DNA of 64,000 nucleotides, from assembly GCF_000425725.1 (NCBI RefSeq), contig NZ_KE384440.1, forward strand, positions 62,001-126,000. The letters are read 5' to 3'. The position numbers were made by a program, and so were the translations under genes. This document shows positions 29,060-37,006 of this stretch, piece by piece; within the stretch, counting starts at the first letter, position 1, and every line of letters begins with the position of its first letter. Below the pieces are notes generated by a model, which worked only from the letters and a program-made list of their open reading frames with translations, did no database searches and was not told the DNA's origin. Origin of the DNA: Halomonas halocynthiae DSM 14573. GTDB taxonomy: Bacteria > Pseudomonadota > Gammaproteobacteria > Pseudomonadales > Halomonadaceae.

Positions 29060-30178
29060 GTGAAAGATTTTCTGGTTATTGGTGGTGGTGTCATCGGTAT
29101 GATGACTGCTTGGCAGTTGGCCGAGGCTGGTCATGGAGTGGCTCTTGTGGAGCGTGGAAGGTGTGCCGGAGAAGCCACTTGGGCCGGGGGTGGCATTATT
29201 TCTCCTCTCTATCCTTGGCGTTACTCTGCTCCTATTTCGCAATTAGCTAGCTGGTCGGAAGGGCGCTATGCAGGCTTGGCAGCTCGCTTAGTGGAGGAGA
29301 CTGGTATTGATCCAGAGTTTCGCCAGAAAGGGCTGCTTTATCTAGACGTGGAAGATGAAGATGAGGCTATTAAATGGGCTAGACAAGTAAATAAGCCGCT
29401 GAGTCGAATTAGCTCTAAAGCTGTTTATTCTCGCGAGCCCAGGCTTGCTGAGGGACTGGCTGGCGGAATGTGGATGCCGACTTTAGGCAGTTTACGTAAT
29501 CCTCGGCTGGGTCAAGCATTACGTGCCAAACTTAAAGCATTGCCTAACGTAGATTTACACGAGCATTGCTTGGTTGAAAGACTGACTATTAAACGAGGGC
29601 ATGTAAGCGGCGTTGAAACTGCCACTGGGAGAGTTGCTGCTGGCCAAGTAATTCTATGTGGTGGAGCCTGGACAGGGCTGCTATTGGCTGACTTGGGAAT
29701 TAATTTGCCGGTACGTCCAGTCAAAGGTCAAATGATGCTGTTCAGAACGCCACTTGTCTCTAGCGAGAGGCAGTGGCTAGAGAGGGTCGTTCTGCGCGCT
29801 GGTCGTTACCTAATACCTCGCGCTGATGGGTGCGTATTAGTGGGCTCGACTCTTGAGGAGGCTGGCTTTGACAAAATACCGACACCAGAAGCTAAAGACT
29901 CTTTATACGCTAGTGCTATTTCTATTATGCCAGAACTCGCTGAATGCGAAATTGAGCATCATTGGTCGGGGTTGCGGCCGGCGGCACCTGAAGGCGTGCC
30001 TTTTATAGGAAGGGTTCCTAATGTGAGCGGGCTTTTTGTTAATGCTGGCCATTATCGCAATGGCTTGGTCCTGGCTCCAGCTGCGACTCGCCTATTGGTT
30101 GATGAGCTACTTGGGTGCCCCCCGATTGTTGATCCGGAGCCTTTTCGCCCAGCGTTGCGAACAGCTAATCATTGCTGA
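29060..30178 (+). CDS. thiO: Glycine oxidase ThiO (FAD-dependent)
   Basis: A 372-residue DAAO-fold flavoprotein. The Rossmann motif DFLVIGGGVIGMMTAWQLAE is at the N terminus, followed by the ThiO-typical EATWAGGGIISPLYPWRY (about residues 41-58) and the C-terminal HHWSGLRPAAPEGVPFIG and NAGHYRNGLVLAPA. ThiO oxidises glycine to the imine used for the thiazole of thiamine. The start is GTG 29060, 7 nt after AAGGAGG; the longer ATG frame at 29012 lacks a ribosome binding site. Base composition is lower than neighbours (two sampled 60-base lines have 25 G/C each, against 39 in a tauY line), suggesting separate acquisition. No other intact thi gene is present here. Confidence 0.88.
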   Translation: MKDFLVIGGGVIGMMTAWQLAEAGHGVALVERGRCAGEATWAGGGIISPLYPWRYSAPISQLASWSEGRYAGLAARLVEETGIDPEFRQKGLLYLDVEDEDEAIKWARQVNKPLSRISSKAVYSREPRLAEGLAGGMWMPTLGSLRNPRLGQALRAKLKALPNVDLHEHCLVERLTIKRGHVSGVETATGRVAAGQVILCGGAWTGLLLADLGINLPVRPVKGQMMLFRTPLVSSERQWLERVVLRAGRYLIPRADGCVLVGSTLEEAGFDKIPTPEAKDSLYASAISIMPELAECEIEHHWSGLRPAAPEGVPFIGRVPNVSGLFVNAGHYRNGLVLAPAATRLLVDELLGCPPIVDPEPFRPALRTANHC

Positions 30179-30313
30179 ATACAGTCTGGTCTAATGTCTG
30201 GCTGATAACTGGCGCTAATGAATAGTCAGCGGGTGCCGTACGGTAGTGGATGATAGCTGCCGGTCGCTTTCCCGCTTTTATTTACATTGCTTCAATGGTG
30301 CTTAGGAGAAAAA

Positions 30314-30697
30314 ATGAGTCAAATTGATACTGTTTTCCTTCAGTCTTTTAGTGATGCTTTGAATCGCCACGATATAGATGCTGTTATGAGTATGATGACT
30401 GATGATTGTGTTTTTCATGCTGTTGGTGGCCCTGACTTATTTGGCAAGAGCTTTGTTGGCCAGGCCGAAGTTCGCCAGGGGCTCGAGAATGCTTGGAAGG
30501 CGGCGTCCGATGCCTGCTGGACTGATGCTGAGCATCATGTGGTCGGTGACAAGGGGTTCACTGAGTCTACCTATCAGGGCACCACTGCTGACGGTGTGCG
30601 CTCTGAGGCGCGGATGATTGATGCCTTCACTTTCCGTGATGGCAAGATCGCCGTGAAGAACGCATTCCGCAAGAATCGTCCCCCCATCAATTCCTGA
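30314..30697 (+). CDS. tauX: SnoaL-like protein, taurine dehydrogenase small subunit (TauX)
   Basis: A 127-residue NTF2/SnoaL-fold protein (FLQSFSDALNRHDIDAVMSM, DDCVFHAVGGPDLFGKSFVG, FTFRDGKIAVKNAFRKNRPP). From memory of described tauXY loci, the small protein TauX directly precedes the FAD subunit TauY, as here (46-nt gap). ATG 30314 has AGGAGA upstream; an ATG at 30287 precedes that site and is rejected. With TauY it should oxidatively deaminate taurine to sulfoacetaldehyde and ammonium, feeding Xsc. Assignment depends on the pairing, since SnoaL folds have many functions. Confidence 0.78.
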   Translation: MSQIDTVFLQSFSDALNRHDIDAVMSMMTDDCVFHAVGGPDLFGKSFVGQAEVRQGLENAWKAASDACWTDAEHHVVGDKGFTESTYQGTTADGVRSEARMIDAFTFRDGKIAVKNAFRKNRPPINS

Positions 30698-30743
30698 TTG
30701 ACTCGGGCTTGAACACGGGACCCAGACTGTTAGGAGTGCGATC

Positions 30744-32186
30744 ATGGAGACAACAAGACTAACAAATGGGGTGGAGGCTGAGGCCACCAAGACCTCTCCC
30801 GCCCTGCCATATGATCCGGCCTATGATCCCCTGAAGAGCAAAACCCCGGGGACGGGTCGTGACTATGCGCCAACCTACTGGGTCGGCACCGCCGGCGAGC
30901 CGCCGGCTGATGACGGGCCGATCACCCAAGATACGGATGCCGATGTGGTGATCATCGGCTCTGGTTTTACCGGATTGACCGCGGCGATCTTCCTGGCCGA
31001 GGAGTACGGGATCAAGGCCACCGTGCTGGAGGCCAATCGGACCAGCTGGGGCTGTTCAACCCGCAACGGCGGGCAGGCACAGTGCGCCTCGGGGCGTCTC
31101 AAGCGCTCCCAGTGGATCCAGCGATATGGTCTGGATACCGCGCTGAAGCTGCATCGCGAATGCCTCGACGGTATGGCAACTTTCAAGGAACTCATCAAGG
31201 ACATCGACTGTGATCCACAGCCCGGCGGTCATCTTTATGTGGCGCATCGTGACAAGATGGTGCCGATCCTTGAGAAGGAGGCCAAGCTGCTGCGCGAAAC
31301 TTTCGATTACGATGCTCAGATTCTGGATGCCGATACCGTCAAGCGCGAGTGGATCGGTGATCAGGAAGCGGCTGGGGCCATGCACGAGCCTGAGGGCATC
31401 GGCATCCATGCCGGTAAGCTGGCATTCGGCTATCATCGCAAGGCTCGGGCTCTGGGAGTAAAGATCCATCCGGCAAGTCCGGTACAGGGTTTCGAGACCC
31501 GTGACGGCGTGCACTACCTGCAGACTCCGGGCGGCGTGGTTAAGGCGCGGGCAGTGGGTATTGCCACCGGCGGTTATACCTCCCAAAGTCTGCATCGTGA
31601 GCTCAAGAATCGATTGCTGCCGATCCTCTCGAACTCCATCGTCACACGACAGCTGACAGATGATGAGATCGAGGCCTGTAACCTGCGTACGCACCAGGTA
31701 ATCACCGATACGCGGATCCTGCGCCACTACTATCGTTTGCTGCCAGACAACCGCTTGCAAATTGGTAGCCGCAGTGCCATCACCGGCCGCGATGCGCCGC
31801 AGAAGGCGCATGAGTTGAGGTTGATTGGCGACATGCATCGTAAGTTTCCTGCGCTTCAAGGCATCGATATCGATTACTCATGGTGGGGCTGGGTGGATGT
31901 TAGTCACGATATGATGCCGCGTATCCATCAGCCTAATACCAAGGAAATGGTCTTCTACGCCCTGGGCTACGGAGGCAATGGCGTGATGTATTCAGCTCAG
32001 GCCGGGCGGCGCCTCGCGCAATGGATCGCCGGGGATGGGCAGAAGCTAGATCTGCCGATTTTCACCTCCAGGCTGCCGTTCCCCAATCTGCGTGAGCTGG
32101 TTGAGTCACAGGCCTTTGCACCGTTTCGGCGCACTGGGCAGCGGTTCTTGTATCGCTGGTATCATCTCAAGGACGAAGTGATTTGA
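30744..32186 (+). CDS. tauY: FAD-dependent taurine dehydrogenase large subunit (TauY)
   Basis: A 480-residue DadA-type amine oxidoreductase. After about 60 residues of N-terminal lead with a YDP repeat, the FAD dinucleotide motif DVVIIGSGFTGLTAAIFLAE lies at about residues 67-86, then CSTRNGGQAQCASGRLKRS and the C-terminal FYALGYGGNGVMYSAQAGR FAD contact. The size (about 53 kDa) fits described TauY. It looks soluble or peripheral, with no signal peptide, and electrons probably pass to the respiratory chain. AGGAG precedes the ATG. Close relatives include gamma-glutamylputrescine oxidoreductases; the tauX neighbour and the xsc/tauE/TauR context favour taurine. Confidence 0.8.
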   Translation: METTRLTNGVEAEATKTSPALPYDPAYDPLKSKTPGTGRDYAPTYWVGTAGEPPADDGPITQDTDADVVIIGSGFTGLTAAIFLAEEYGIKATVLEANRTSWGCSTRNGGQAQCASGRLKRSQWIQRYGLDTALKLHRECLDGMATFKELIKDIDCDPQPGGHLYVAHRDKMVPILEKEAKLLRETFDYDAQILDADTVKREWIGDQEAAGAMHEPEGIGIHAGKLAFGYHRKARALGVKIHPASPVQGFETRDGVHYLQTPGGVVKARAVGIATGGYTSQSLHRELKNRLLPILSNSIVTRQLTDDEIEACNLRTHQVITDTRILRHYYRLLPDNRLQIGSRSAITGRDAPQKAHELRLIGDMHRKFPALQGIDIDYSWWGWVDVSHDMMPRIHQPNTKEMVFYALGYGGNGVMYSAQAGRRLAQWIAGDGQKLDLPIFTSRLPFPNLRELVESQAFAPFRRTGQRFLYRWYHLKDEVI

Positions 32187-32239
32187 GCGTCGATTACTGG
32201 CGGTTTGGCGAGCCTGCGCCCGCCGAATCACTATCACGC

Positions 32240-32925
32240 TTCTCAGTCACCCGCTCTGCTCGATGAAGGGCGTGACGGCTGGATTAGAGTTGTCAAGATG
32301 CCAGGCGAGCTCGATGCTCAGCCTGGCATCGCTGTTTTCCAGCGGATGAATGGCGATGTCACCTCGTGTGTGGTTTAGCTCGCAATCTGGGTAGAGAGTC
32401 ACGCCCATTCGGGCAGCCACCAGCCCCGGGATGCTGTCATTATTGGGGGTTCCCAGCGCGACGCGGGGAATAACTCCTGATTTTAGACAGTAGGACTGCA
32501 GGTGAGGAATGAAGTGACGCCAGCTGTCGGAGTTGCCGAGTATGACGAAGTCACGGGCTAAAGCTTCAAGGGGGGGGCCGATGTTTTTCTAACGGATGAT
32601 CGTGAGAGTCGTGCGGTCTCAGCTCGATACTGACATCGGGGAAGGACTCATAGAACTGTGACAGGCACCTAGGCAAAGGCCCGTTGATGTCCAAAACGAT
32701 ATATCCGATAGTCAGGTAGCCAGATTCGCCGCCAGCAGCTCTAACAGTACTGGCGCTGGTATTCTTTAGGATGTGGCTACTTTCCTGCACTCTCTATAGA
32801 GCGCTTTTCTTTTCTATAGAGCGCTTTTCCTTCTGCCGTTAGCGCGACATTGCGGTCATTTCGTTTGAGTAGTGTCACTCCTGTCAGCGCCTCTAACTGA
32901 CGTATTACTCTGCTGACAGCCTGGG
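32240..32925 (-). pseudogene. Decayed LysR-family regulator gene
   Basis: The minus strand from about 32925 downwards encodes the end of a LysR helix-turn-helix and the linker: QAVSRVIRQLEALTGVTLL, then NDRNVALTAEGKALY. Further down, effector-domain-like pieces occur in changing frames (for example LTIGYIVLDINGPLP near 32690). The N-terminal codons are missing, replaced by an unrelated remnant, and a 20-bp tandem duplication at 32791-32829 plus frameshifts break the frame. It is convergent with tauY and probably is the relic of another regulator of this region. Confidence 0.75.
32791..32829. repeat. 20-bp imperfect tandem duplication in the LysR remnant
   Basis: CTATAGAGCGCTTTTC occurs twice with 20-bp period (in 32791-32810 and 32811-32829). 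Because 20 is not a multiple of three, the duplication shifts the frame of the decayed LysR gene. Confidence 0.85.
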
Positions 32926-32929
32926 TGCG

Positions 32930-33090
32930 GCCTATACACTGCGCCTAGGTCACCTGGCAGGCAGTCTCGAGATTGGCAAATTCGCCGACATGGTCGCGCT
33001 GGATCGTGACCCGCGGGCCCCGCTACCTTAAGCCCTTAAAGAAATACGGGTAGCGGCAACGGTGCTGGGGGCGTGCATGAAGCCGAATGA
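32930..33090 (+). pseudogene. C-terminal remnant of an amidohydrolase (YtcJ/Amidohydro_3-like)
   Basis: The plus-strand frame reads AYTLRLGHLAGSLEIGKFAD, then MVALDRDP, a stop, and KEIRVAATVLGA. This is the conserved C-terminal signature of metal-dependent amidohydrolases (G-x-L-x-x-G-K-x-A-D-x-V-x-L-D-R-D-P). The rest of the gene is absent and replaced by the LysR remnant on the other strand, so it is a fragment. Confidence 0.7.
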
Positions 33091-33094
33091 AGCG

Positions 33095-33318
33095 TCGAAG
33101 GTGCCCTGACGGTGATCGACGGTTTCGACGATATTAACATCGACGTCGAGCTGATCGACCATCGGGACGATCAGGTGATTCAGCTGGCCAACGGCTGCAT
33201 CTGTTGCACCCTGGCTGAGCAACTGATCTGCACCGGCCGAACGGGTCAGCGCTTCGAGGCGCTGGTGGCGGGGCTGAACGGCCTAGAGCGTGACAAGAGG
33301 GTGAGAGGTTCCATCTAG
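33095..33318 (+). pseudogene. Fragment of a COG0523/CobW-family GTPase
   Basis: The frame carries DDINIDVELIDHRDDQVIQL followed by ANGCICCTLAEQL. The CxCC motif in NGCICC is the hallmark metal-binding site of COG0523 (CobW/YeiR/ZNG1-like) metallochaperone GTPases, and the preceding EINID-type segment is also conserved. The P-loop before it and the GTPase motifs after it are missing, so only about 70 codons remain. An ATG at 33112 opens a 68-codon frame, but I treat it as a relic. Confidence 0.75.
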
Positions 33319-33414
33319 CTGAGCCGTCGTAAAAGAGAACCGGTGCTGAGCCATCATGGCGGCCCCGTTTTTTGTCGATATGCGCGTGGAATCGTCGGAG
33401 CGCGGCTGGTTGTG

Positions 33415-34374
33415 TCAGGGGAATGGTTCATGCTGACCATACTCGTCAAGCAACAGTTGAAGAAAAGAGTCTCTTAGAAGATGGGGTTGCGTTTCGTTCT
33501 TCTGTACAGCCATGAAGGTGGTGTCAAAATGAAACTTGTCAGGTAGCAAGGCTCGCATTTGAGAGTCATTGGTCCACTGGCGGGCATAGTGTTCGGGAAG
33601 GAAGCCGATGAAGTGCCCACTCAGGATCAAGTTGGCAATACCCTCCATCTGGTAGGCGCGCGCAGTGGGCTTCAATAAGGATTGCAAGTTGAGCAGGTTG
33701 ATATCCGGCTTGTAGGCGGGCGCGACATAGTCATGATTACATAGCTGCGCACTGTGAAGCATATTTTTTGAGTGCGAGTAGAGGGGATGCCTGTGGCCGC
33801 AGTAGAGGTAAGATGTCTCGCGATATAGCTTGTGATAGCGCAACCCGGGAAGCTCTTGGTGACATGGCAGGATGCCGATATGCAAGCGGCCCTCAATCAG
33901 GGCGCGCTCAATCTCGTTGGGCCCGGTCGTTTCCAGGGTGATCGTGACATCGGGGCCCAGCTCCTTAAGCCGAGCGATCACTGAGGTGATCTGTGAATTC
34001 GGATCAGAAATGGTGTTGTCGGTCAGGCCTAGGTGTAGATCTCCCACTAAACGGTGATGTATGGCATTGATGTTGGAGCGAAACTTTTCCAAGTCGGCCT
34101 GTAGTTTTAACAAATTATCATAAACTTGGTTCCCCTGCCCTGTGAGAGAAAATCCGGCCCGGCCTCGGTTGCATAGACGCATGCGAAGGCGTGTTTCAAG
34201 GTCGCTCATATAGCGGCTGATGGCCGAGCGGCTGATGTTGAGTTCCACCTCAGCCGCCGAGAACCCGCCACACTCCACGACGTTTTTGAAGATCCGCAAC
34301 AGACGAAGGTCAAAGTCGCTGATTTCGCCAGAGAGGGCGCTGACGGCTGATTTTTTAGTTGTGTTTTTTGTCAA
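33415..34374 (-). CDS. LysR-family transcriptional regulator, divergent from the ureohydrolase
   Basis: A 319-residue LysR regulator with an N-terminal helix-turn-helix (about residues 20-80; GGFSAAEVELNISRSAISRY) and a periplasmic-binding-protein-like effector domain (about 105-310). The only plausible start is TTG at 34374, preceded by AAGGA; no ATG occurs in the first 50 codons. It is transcribed away from the ureohydrolase gene with 114 bp between starts, the standard LysR layout, so it likely activates the ureohydrolase and Gate-domain transporter genes. The effector is unknown, plausibly a guanidino compound. Confidence 0.88.
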   Translation of the reverse strand: MTKNTTKKSAVSALSGEISDFDLRLLRIFKNVVECGGFSAAEVELNISRSAISRYMSDLETRLRMRLCNRGRAGFSLTGQGNQVYDNLLKLQADLEKFRSNINAIHHRLVGDLHLGLTDNTISDPNSQITSVIARLKELGPDVTITLETTGPNEIERALIEGRLHIGILPCHQELPGLRYHKLYRETSYLYCGHRHPLYSHSKNMLHSAQLCNHDYVAPAYKPDINLLNLQSLLKPTARAYQMEGIANLILSGHFIGFLPEHYARQWTNDSQMRALLPDKFHFDTTFMAVQKNETQPHLLRDSFLQLLLDEYGQHEPFP

Positions 34375-34488
34375 CCTTAATTTCCTTGTTTGTTATTTAT
34401 TGAAACATAAAGCGGCGCTATTACTGTGTCAACGAGAGCTATCGATGTAGCTCTCGTTAGCCAACTCTCGCTGTAAGGAAAAAATGAC

Positions 34489-35466
34489 ATGACAGAACAA
34501 CACAACCGTTTTATGCCCGTCGATTCCAATGGCACGCCGCGCTTTGCCGGTATCGCGACATTCATGCGGCTCCCTCATGTGCCGCTTGAGGAAGCGCAGG
34601 ACGTGGATATCGGCCTGATCGGCGTACCCTGGGATGGGGGAACTACCAACCGAGCCGGTGCTCGGCATGGTCCGCGCCAGATGCGTGACCAGTCTTCTCT
34701 GATGCGCAAGTTCCATCCCAGTTTAGAGATCAATCCTTATCAGCTAGCGAACTGTGCTGACCTGGGGGATACCCCAGTCAACCCTGTCCTGATTGAGGAT
34801 ACGCTGAGCCGCGTAGAAACCTTTTTTCGACAAGTCGTTGATCAGGGCATTCTTCCTCTGACAGCCGGTGGCGACCATCTGATCAGCCTGCCGGTGCTGC
34901 GTGCCCTAGCTGAGCGTCATGGGCCGCTCGGTATGGTTCACTTCGACGCCCATACCGATACCTTCGATCGCTATTTTGGAGGCTGTAAATATACCCATGG
35001 CACGCCTTTTCGGCGTGCCATTGAGGAAGGCGTGCTGGATCCCAAGCGGACCATTCAGATCGGTATCCGAGGAGGGCTCTATAGCGAACAGGATGATGTC
35101 TGGGGGCTTGAGCAGGGAATTCGTGTCATTCGCATTGAGGAATATGAAGATTTGGGTATGAACGCCGTGATTGACGAGATCCATCGCGTGGTAGGCGATC
35201 AGAAGACCTATGTGAGCTTTGACGTGGACTGCCTGGATCCAGTCTATGCCCCAGGGACAGGCACGCCGGAAGTTGGAGGGCTGAATACACTCGAGGCTCA
35301 ACGCATGTTGCGCAACCTGATTGGCCTTAACTTGGTCGGGGGCGATGTCGTTGAGGTGTCACCACCCTTCGACCCTAGCGGTAATACAGCGCTTGTCGGC
35401 GCGACAATGATGTGGGAAATCCTCTGTGTTCTGGCTAATAACATAGGTCGAAAAGGCGGTCGTTAG
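34489..35466 (+). CDS. Ureohydrolase (agmatinase/guanidino-acid hydrolase family)
   Basis: A 325-residue arginase-superfamily enzyme that hydrolyses a guanidino group to urea and an amine using two Mn2+. All metal motifs are present: GGDHLISLP (His), HFDAHTDT (Asp-His-Asp), and SFDVDCLDPVYAPGTGTPE (Asp and Asp). The substrate pocket cannot be read reliably; family members use agmatine, 4-guanidinobutyrate or 3-guanidinopropionate, the last group reported to act on taurocyamine too. It is divergent from a LysR gene and 63 nt before a Gate-domain transporter. Inside a taurine island, hydrolysis of taurocyamine to taurine is a possible role (inference). Confidence 0.9.
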   Translation: MTEQHNRFMPVDSNGTPRFAGIATFMRLPHVPLEEAQDVDIGLIGVPWDGGTTNRAGARHGPRQMRDQSSLMRKFHPSLEINPYQLANCADLGDTPVNPVLIEDTLSRVETFFRQVVDQGILPLTAGGDHLISLPVLRALAERHGPLGMVHFDAHTDTFDRYFGGCKYTHGTPFRRAIEEGVLDPKRTIQIGIRGGLYSEQDDVWGLEQGIRVIRIEEYEDLGMNAVIDEIHRVVGDQKTYVSFDVDCLDPVYAPGTGTPEVGGLNTLEAQRMLRNLIGLNLVGGDVVEVSPPFDPSGNTALVGATMMWEILCVLANNIGRKGGR

Positions 35467-35529
35467 TATTTGTAATCGTTGCCCATGAATCTCCTAATAG
35501 TAATGAAAAGTATAATAATGGAGTAAGCT

Positions 35530-36900
35530 ATGGAACTTAGAAAGAGTAGCAAAGAGAGTCGGCCAAGTACGAAATCCGTTCTGAGATTTTTGTTGCCGTC
35601 CTTGGTCGGCGTCGGGGCTTTTCTTGTGCCCATAGAATACAATGGCCAGATCACCATCCTGATGGCGGTCCTGTCTGACTGGCTCAAGTCCGAGCTCGCC
35701 GATTACATGATGTTGATCGTACTCGCGATTATCGGCGTATCGGCGCTGGCGACCTGTTTCTTCACCTTACTGGCTCCGCGTCTGCTTCGGCAGGGGTCGT
35801 TTACTGCTGAGTTGTTTTCCGTGAGTTTTCCCTGGCTGTTGTTGCGTGTTCTGGGGCTGGCTATCGGGCTGATGGTTTATTTTCAGGTAGGTCCCGAGTG
35901 GGTCTGGTCAGAACGCACGGGGATGATTGTGCTGCGGGATCTGGCCACGGCGATTGTAACCATCTTTCTGTTTGCCGCCTTACTGCTGCCGCTGCTGACG
36001 GATTACGGTCTGATGGAGTTGGTTGGCACGCTGTTTCGAAATATTTTCAGGAAACTATTCTGTATCCCCGGACGAGCCTCCGTTGATGCCACGGCATCTT
36101 GGCTGTCTTCTGCGGCAGTAGGTGTCTTGATTACCTCGCAGCAGTATGAGCGTGGTTACTATTCGGCTCGGGATGCCGCGGTGATCGCGACTAATTTCTC
36201 TATTGTGTCGGTACCATTCACATTAGTGATAGCGCAGTTTGTGGGGTTGGGGCATCTCTTTATTCAATTCTACATGACGGTCGTGGTTGCCGGTATCGTG
36301 ACAGCTATCATCGTGCCGAGGCTGCCTCCTTTGTCACGAATTCCCCATAGCTACTACCCCCCGGAAGGTAATGCATTGAATGAAGACGTGCCCAAGGAGG
36401 TCTCGCTCTTAGCCTGGGGACTGCATCAGGCCGTGGAGAAAGCCGAGCAGGCTCCGAGCCTTAAGGGCCTTCTGCAGTCCGCGCTGAAGAATGTTTGTGA
36501 TATCTGGTTTGGCTTGATGCCGCCGCTGATGGTTATCGCCACTGCCGGACTGGTCGTTGCGGAGTTTACGCCCTTCATGACCTGGTTGTCTTACCCTTTT
36601 ATTCCGCTTCTTGAGCTGCTTCAGATTCCTGAAGCTGGCAAGGCCGCGCCGGCGCTGTTGCTTGGGTTTGCGGAGATGTTTCTGCCGGCGGTAGTGGCCG
36701 CTGGTATTGAAAGTGAGCTGACACGTTTCGTGATTATCGCTGTCTCAATCACCCAGCTCATCTACATGTCCGAGGTGGGGGTATTGATACTCAAGGTCAA
36801 GATTCCGCTTGGGTTCATGGATCTGGTCAAGATTTTTCTGCTTAGAACTCTCGTCAGCTTGCCGATCATCAGCGTGATTGCTCATTTTGTAGTGTTCTGA
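35530..36900 (+). CDS. YjiH-family membrane protein with Gate (nucleoside-recognition) domains
   Basis: A 456-residue polytopic membrane protein with about ten to twelve hydrophobic helices and a longer hydrophilic loop at about residues 265-310. It resembles YjiH proteins carrying nucleoside-recognition/Gate domains, which are putative transporters. It is co-directional with, and 63 nt after, the ureohydrolase, so the pair is probably one transcription unit and the protein may move the guanidino substrate or its product. GGAG precedes the ATG. Transport activity is not established for the family as far as I know. Confidence 0.8.
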   Translation: MELRKSSKESRPSTKSVLRFLLPSLVGVGAFLVPIEYNGQITILMAVLSDWLKSELADYMMLIVLAIIGVSALATCFFTLLAPRLLRQGSFTAELFSVSFPWLLLRVLGLAIGLMVYFQVGPEWVWSERTGMIVLRDLATAIVTIFLFAALLLPLLTDYGLMELVGTLFRNIFRKLFCIPGRASVDATASWLSSAAVGVLITSQQYERGYYSARDAAVIATNFSIVSVPFTLVIAQFVGLGHLFIQFYMTVVVAGIVTAIIVPRLPPLSRIPHSYYPPEGNALNEDVPKEVSLLAWGLHQAVEKAEQAPSLKGLLQSALKNVCDIWFGLMPPLMVIATAGLVVAEFTPFMTWLSYPFIPLLELLQIPEAGKAAPALLLGFAEMFLPAVVAAGIESELTRFVIIAVSITQLIYMSEVGVLILKVKIPLGFMDLVKIFLLRTLVSLPIISVIAHFVVF

Positions 36901-37006
36901 AAGTCCGCCCTTTCTAGTAGTACTTGGCCTTCGGAACTAGCGGCAGGGTCATCGGCTCCAGAGCTTGTCTACTGGGAATGATATGGTCGGTGAGCAGATG
37001 TAGCTG

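Noticed and set aside
33112-33318. A 68-codon frame with a CxCC motif, considered as a small metal-binding protein
   Set aside because: It matches only an internal piece of COG0523 GTPases, has no ribosome binding site and lies among other remnants.
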